Below are positions 57,721-64,000 of a DNA stretch of 64,000 bases, in pieces. Within the stretch, counting starts at the first letter, position 1. Each line of letters begins with the position of its first letter. This DNA comes from Gnetum montanum. Its lineage: Eukaryota > Streptophyta > Gnetopsida > Gnetales > Gnetaceae. Below the pieces are notes generated by a model. It made no database searches. It was given only the letters and a program-made list of their open reading frames with translations, and was not told the origin of the DNA. The translations under genes and the position numbers were made by a program. The stretch is from the NCBI GenBank assembly GCA_015680685.1, contig MNCI01016273.1:689951-753950 (forward strand), given 5' to 3'.

Positions 57721-59950
57721 GGTCCTCTACAATATGCATTAATTGCTCATGTTGGCAGAAGCCATGATTTGGGCATTAGTGAGTAGTTTTCATATATCTT
57801 TCTATGGTCTTACCCAAAGGTTATCAAGGCCTTTGCTTCCATGTGGCCATCTCCTTTCAAATATTTGTAATCATATATGCATATAACACATTAATCATAT
57901 ATGACCATAATTGAATTAACTTTGAAGGTTAAGATTTATACCAAGTCTTAGCATGTTTGTTAAATGTGCAAGGGAATAACAATAAATTTTTTCAATCATT
58001 CTTGATCCCCTTTAAGTATAAAGAATCATCAAATGATTACAAATGAAGCTAAGGGCTATCACTAGTACATTCCTAGTAGGATGATACCTTTGTCATATTA
58101 GTGCATTTTAACTTAGAAGTACTAATTTTCTACCTTAAAATGTAGATAGCCTCATTTGACTTATGATAATCTTGGAAATTGAATAGGGGAGCAGTCTCAT
58201 CACCACCATCTCTAATGTGATGGAGATATTAAGACTACTAAATTGGGGTATTGCCAATAGGTCCTTCTTCCTTTTCATAGTTATGTTGCTAAGAGCCTTT
58301 GTAAGGAATATTCTTCTTACCATTTAGATCATGATTATCCTCATCATCATCAAAGTGTCCATCCCCAATGATCTTATGCTATTGTTTCTCCTCTTCATCT
58401 AAATTATCATAGATTTTTTATCCCTAATCATACTTGTACTTCTTTTTACTAGACTTCATGACCTTGTGAAATTGTAAATCATCCAAAAGATCAAAATTAG
58501 TTAGAGTATTCATGAGTACTACTTTGATAGCCTTAGTTGGTTCCTTGCAAAACTTTGTTAGCATGTCTCTTCACATTTTTTTCCTATCCTAGTGTTAAAT
58601 TAGGATCACTAGGGATTGAGAATTGTTCATTGCATTCTCAAACACAAATTAAACCATCTTTTTCTTTTTGGATTCATTAGTTTTAGAGGTTCCATTCCTT
58701 TCATGTTGTATGCCATTTGTTCAAAAGTTCAAATTTACACAAAATACTAATAAAACACATATTAAAAATAAAATGCAAATACTTGAATGTACAAGTGAAC
58801 TATCTATTCAACATGTACCTTTCCTAGAAATGACATTAATGATAGGGGCTACATTTAGCCAAAACCACAAGGAGTGTATTAATCAATACAAATGGCAAAC
58901 CAGTTATTAGCACCTAGAAGAAAATAAGTGAATTGCATAGTTTACTTGTGTATCATCATTACATCTCAAATACTATAATAAATACTATAATACATATTGT
59001 ACATGTGATACAAAATAACCTATGTTACCATGGTAAGAAATAAAGACATTTTTAATGTTTATAAATTTATAATATTTATGTATTTTTTCTTTAAGAATAA
59101 AATGATAAATAAACACTCGCTGCAATCCCTTATGGGATAGAAGCAGCACTCACACCTCTAATAGAATTAAAGGTACATGTGCATTGTAATTATCAAGGGA
59201 CAAGTGGAATTCCAATATTACTTCTAAAAATGACTAAAGAAATAAGTACAATGTTGACACATATAAAAAATAAATTCTCAGTTTCATCCTTGATTGTCTA
59301 ACATCATGCCATAAAAATACAACCTTCTCAAGCAAGTTAGAATCATTGTAGGTTCACATAATCAAGTAACTAATAATTATCTTTTGAAATAAATAATAAT
59401 TATTTGGAGAACTAATTAATTAATGATATTCCATAAAGGTCATATTTTTGGTATCTTCAACATTTATTAAACATTAATATTTAAGAGAAAAAAGGAAAAT
59501 CATAAGCTCTATTCACTGTGCAAACACTCAACTCTACATCAACTAAATAGTTTTAAGTTGTGAAAACATAGAAGTACTTTGATAAAGTCTTGCTACACAC
59601 TAAAGTAATAGCACAAAACATAGAACAATATAGAAAATGCATACTTACCCAAAGGAGGAAAATGTTTTGACTAAAATGATAAATAAAAACTTGCAAAATG
59701 AATGTCCTATTTAAGCTTTCTCCTTTGGGTATTTATCATTTTTAGGATTGAAACTGAAATGGTGTTGTAGTGCACTAGGTAAGGCAATACTCAAAGTGTG
59801 GTGTTGTACTAGATGTGGTAACACATGAGGTGTAGTAGCACATAAAGTGTGATAGCACATTAAGTATACATCACCATAAAGGACAAGAAGGACCATCACC
59901 TAGAGCCATAGTGCTCATCTCGCTAAGTGAGGTCCCAAGAGGATTCGTAG
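57721..59950. other. AT-rich sequence, no gene recognised
   Basis: I see no family resemblance on either strand. An 18-24 bp degenerate repeat (gtgtNgtagcacataaagt) lies at about 59760-59870. By position this could be the decayed pol part of the copia-like element to the right. Confidence 0.5.
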
Positions 59951-61560
59951 TTAAGCAAAAGGCTAACCTATTTAAGTGGCTATTTGAAACTAGGTCTTTT
60001 ACTTAAGAAATGAGTACCTTAGCATTACTCCAAATGATGATCCCTCATTAAGTATACATCATCATGCTTCTAAAATATGTTGAAAGTATAGGTTAAAGTG
60101 CACATAAGAATATTAATGCATCTAGGCTTACACAAATACATAAAATTATCATTGGATGTTTTATAAACTTATTTCTCATGATTTTCCTTTCCTAAGCAAG
60201 TTATTTTCTTTTAGAAGTGATGCACTAACTTTTTCTAGTTCTTTTTTATGGTCCTACATCTTTATAAACTCCTTGAAGGCTATTAGCTTATCAATCTTGA
60301 TCTTAATAGTTATGAATTCTCTTGTTAGTGTTAAACATGGGTTTTTCTTATGTTCATACTCTAACTCACCTTGATGTGATTTTTTTTTTAAAATGAAGAC
60401 ATGTCTATGGTAATTTTTAAAAATTTTTCTTAAGATATTCATATCCTTGTTTAGTGTTATCAATCTTTTCTTTGTTACTTAAGTTGCTATCATCTTCTTG
60501 TGAGGAGGAAGCTATAGCCGTGCATGTAAGGTGAGTGTTGGAGGTATCATCTTCCTCAACTTCTAATTTACTATCTTTTTCTTCTTTATATCATTTAATA
60601 ACAAGGTATTTCCCTTTTTTTTCTTTAGTTTGGCTTCATCTTGCAACATTTTAGTAGTTGAATAGTTTGAGACAAGATGCTCTTATCCATTTCATATACA
60701 ACAAATAATATTCATAATATCTATAGAAGAAGTTGTCCTTGATATCTTAGTAAAGGGGTTATTTCTTGGCTGCTTGTTTCTTACACTTTTTCTTTCTTTC
60801 TTAAGCTAGTTGAAAATAATCCTAATAACTCTTCTAATAAGCACAACTATGTTTGGATCATCAAGATCATCATTACCCCTATATAGAGAGGTCTCACTTT
60901 ATGACTTTTTTCTCTTATTAGTTATTGCTTGATTTGAGGAGAGAGAGATAGGATCATCCTGTAGTACTCCTTCCTTAACTAATGTCATCTCATAAGTAAT
61001 ACAAGTACTTTGTAATTTTTGAAATTTTAAAGTATAAAAATCTCTTACCTCTTCTATGATAAAAGTCTTTATCTTATGTTTAGGATTTAAAGTTTTATTA
61101 ATTTTGTAAGTAACTTTGCTCTAGGAAAGGTCTTAACATATTCCTTTAATGAATCTAATAAGATCACATACCTAATTGAGGTACTAATGAATTCTTACAT
61201 CCTTTTTCATTCTAATATTTTCAAACCTATTCGATCACAAAAGAAACTTTGATTTCTTAACCACCTTGATACCATCATAGGTTTCTTTTAGGGTATTCCA
61301 AACTTTCTTGGACATCTTACAATGGCAACTAAGTTTTACTCCTCTTATGCTAAGATAGAAGCTATGGCATTTTTTCCATTTCAATCACTCATGAATTTCT
61401 TCTTATCAACTTCATTCCATTAATCACTCTTTGGTTGATGCTGTATATCTACCAAGAACACTCTACTGCACATCAAATTCAAACAATTCTAAGTACATTT
61501 GTACCTTACATTTCTAGAATACATAATTAGTGTTATCAAAAGTGATGGCCATGTAAGTGA
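59951..61560 (-). pseudogene. Copia-like gag remnant
   Basis: Leftward from 61545: MAITFDNTNYVF, QMYLELFEFDV, then MSKKVWNTLKETYDGIKVVKKSKF and ENIRMKKD near 61200-61320, the pattern of copia gag proteins (W.TLKE.Y.G.., K...L, FE.IRMK). Further left come an acidic segment (KLEVEEDDTSNT) and a coiled part (60254-60463). Heavily broken. Confidence 0.65.
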
Positions 61561-61621
61561 TATTCGCTATTTTATTTTTATTTTCATCAAGTTGTTAAAT
61601 TTGAAAAAGAGTGAGTGACTA

Positions 61622-61634
61622 GGCTCTAATACCA
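61622..61634 (-). promoter_or_regulatory. Primer binding site of the copia-like element
   Basis: Minus-strand TGGTATTAGAGCC, one change from the iMet site TGGTATCAGAGCC, directly beside LTR end CAAACA at 61635. Confidence 0.8.
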
Positions 61635-62944
61635 TGTTTGAATTGGTTAACTCAAAAGGAAGGAAATGAATAAGTTACAATGAAAATACAAATTTTAAAT
61701 AAAATTTTTATAATGAAATACAAAAAATAATGAACTCATTAATATGTGTGTAATAAATCTTACCACCATAAAATCCACTTGAAATTAAAATGTAGCTAAG
61801 GCTATCATTGTGATAAATCCTCAAATGCTCCATAGTCCCTATAGTGTGAATGATGATCTTGGTATTTCACAACACTCCCAAGAATCTCACAAGACTAGAT
61901 GACACATTGTCATGGACCCATAGGACATACTTACATATTCCTTAAGGTTGATGTGCATAATCAAATATTTGCATATCTCACTGTTTTAATGCAGATCTTC
62001 CCGTAGAGTTCAAAGGGAATATAATAAAACCATGTATAGATAGAGAGGTTTCTAAAATTATATCTACATTAATCTAGCTCATACTAGGACAATAAAATAG
62101 AAAGTCTTAGATCTAGATCCACTAATTCATAATAAAGTAATGAATAAATAATAAATCTATGCATTTAATATAATCAAACTCTAGGAGAAGAATATGATTA
62201 TGATGGTACAACTTCCAAATCAGCCTTTTAAGCCCTTGCAAATATTAGCAAACAACTAATCCAATGCTTAAATCCTAATAAATGCTTATTGGATTACTTT
62301 GCATGCCTTTGGGATGGATCTAGATTGTTTCATAAATAATCTTCATGCAATGTTACCTCATACGTTCTATTCAAGGCTTGGATGTTTACACTTAGAAGAC
62401 TAAGTTTTAGGTTAGATATCCACCTTGAAACCTACAAAGGCTATGCTTGGATATCCACACTGGATTTTTAGACATTCATAACTAGGACATCCAACTTTTA
62501 GTCTTGAGTGTTTAACATTGGAACATCTATGCTGAAATCTTTGACATCTGGTCTAGAATAAGAATGACATCTAAACTTGACCTACTCTCTTCTTGGATGT
62601 TTAGCATGAAGTCTAAACATTTGGCTTACATCCAACATTGAAAAGAAGATGGTTGATCCATATCTCTATGTGTCTTAGAGTCATTCATCTAGCTTCCTTA
62701 ACTTCCTCCTTGTCCTATTTCTTATAAGTTGGTTAATCCATAAAACACATGAGCAACCAAACACACTTTTCTATTGTCTAATTTTTAGACTAGAAAAATA
62801 TGAGATAGATCAAAAGACATCACATTAATCCATCAAGTAAAAGCATTTATAAGACTATCATAAGAGAATATTCATAAATAGCTCAAGCCTAAAGAAAAAT
62901 GTACTAGCTTAAGATATATAAAAAATGTGGGATCTTATATCCTC
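61635..62944 (-). repeat. LTR sequence shared or joined between two minus-strand elements
   Basis: The left edge is the 3' end of an LTR (next to the primer site). The right edge, with minus-strand TATAAGATCCCACA after a GGAGGAGGA purine tract near 62945-62953, is the 5' end of an LTR of a gypsy element. No internal boundary is visible. Degenerate 'ggatgtttagca / ggatatccac' repeats fill 62370-62640. Confidence 0.55.
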
Positions 62945-62949
62945 CTCCT

Positions 62950-64000
62950 TAAGAAGTTTCCTCTAAGATCTCAGCGAAGGTAGAAAGCACATCTTCCTCA
63001 AGCTTCCAAATCATGTTCTTAGAGCTATAATGACTCCATTGTACCTATAGCATAGGTACTATCTTACTCTTCAAGTTACACTTCATCTAATCTAAAATCT
63101 AAATAATTCATTCTAAGTAGGAAGTATCATCTTGACATCAACTCTCAAATTGATCTATTGCATGACTATCATTACTAACATACTTTTACAACATTGAGAT
63201 ATGGATCCATAAACTTTAAAGCCATGCATCCATCAGCTACATCATTAATAGTCTACAACACCTTGAGTGGATCCATAAACTTTATAGCAAGCTTATCATT
63301 CTTATTGAAGCATATAGAGTTCTACATAGGAGAGACAAAAAAAACAACATGTCATCAATAATGAATATTACTAGTATCATCCTATGATTAACATAGAAGA
63401 CATAATGAGCCTATGCTACATCCATCCACTCTTGAATACCATTAAGTTACTCAATGATATATACAACCAGGTTAGTGTTAAGTTGTTAATGATCCTCAGT
63501 CACATCCTAGTATAGAGAGGACATACATAGTCTACCATACAAGACCTTGTAAGATATTGCTCATAGACTCACTTGACAGTTATTGTTGTATTTGAATTCT
63601 ACTAATAAGTAGTTTATCCTCCAATACCTAGTTTATCCTCTTAACCTAACCATTCATTTGAGGATGGTTGACCATAATCATATGTAGCCTAGTTCTTATA
63701 TTACTATGGAATGCATGCCAAAACTTAGAGGTGAACTTGGATCTTAATTTGGAATAATATTAACAAGGAAACCATGAATCTTAGTAATCTCTACCAAAAT
63801 GAGCTAACCTATAACCTTTATACTTGAATTATTCTTTAGTGTTATAAAGTGAAACAACTTAGTTAATAAGTCTATAATCACTAGAATAGCATCATTCCTA
63901 CTTCATGTGTAAGGTAAACTAGTGATGAAGTCTATATTAACTATCTTCGACTTCCATTACAAAATGAAGTAAAGTTAGAAATAACAACCTAGTTTTTGAT
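62950..64000 (-). pseudogene. Gypsy integrase remnant running off the window
   Basis: Leftward from 63960: KIVNIDFITSLPYT, NDAILVIIDLLTKLFHFITL and VEITKIHGFLVNII, the integrase core. Near 62960-63050 VQWSHYSSKNMIWKLEEDV is the chromodomain-like end typical of chromoviruses, followed by a stop and the purine tract. Confidence 0.7.

Noticed and set aside
1-64000. tRNA, rRNA or other structured RNA genes
   Set aside because: None recognised on reading both strands; tRNA-like matches were only the primer binding sites of the elements. A tRNAscan or Infernal run would settle this.

Overview
This is a nuclear segment from a land plant with a large, retrotransposon-filled genome. The evidence is a GH3 acyl-amido synthetase gene split by short introns, and several old Ty3/gypsy and Ty1/copia elements nested in one another and scarred by CpG loss and C-to-T type stop codons. 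The style resembles a gymnosperm or another large plant genome, but the sequence alone does not fix the species. There is no CRISPR array, operon or bacterial feature.

Layout. 1-3081 is the 3' end of an Athila-like Ty3/gypsy element (copy A) with its LTR. 3082-10754 is the only low-copy stretch and holds one GH3-family gene (5647-9221, five exons), which would encode about 633 residues but carries a one-base frameshift in a run of seven A. 10760-17554 is a full-length chromovirus on the minus strand, with an AGATA target duplication. It split a second copy of the GH3 3' flank. 17959-24282 is a heavily decayed plus-strand chromovirus, into which a minus-strand solo LTR (21780-22644, CATGT target duplication) was inserted. 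24.9-25.7 kb is a scrap of another minus-strand gypsy element. 25.98-27.36 kb is a degenerate tandem array of about 185 bp units. 27568 to about 36.2 kb is Athila-like copy B (plus strand), with the tRNA primer site, gag, protease, RT, RNase H and integrase all recognisable but broken.

36.2-38.7 kb is a spliced-looking, decayed plus-strand gene of transposon type. It is cut by the largest element of the window, a Tat/Ogre-like Ty3/gypsy element on the minus strand (38738 to about 57146). That element has 1.6 kb LTRs, a leader of about 168 bp tandem repeats, gag, protease, RT, two RNase H domains and integrase. Between protease and RT it carries an oppositely oriented multi-exon cassette (about 45.99-50.41 kb, plus strand). 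Its exons appear to encode a captured NIF/FCP1-like (HAD) phosphatase domain, a plant-mobile-type domain, an acidic linker and a coiled coil. Two classes of short repeated motif mark its noncoding parts and flanks. This cassette is the most unusual object in the window.

57.7-61.6 kb is a decayed copia-like gag region on the minus strand with a tRNA-iMet primer site. 61.6-62.94 kb is LTR sequence, and 62.95-64 kb is the integrase end of another minus-strand gypsy element. All mobile-element reading frames are interrupted. The GH3 gene is the only candidate host gene.
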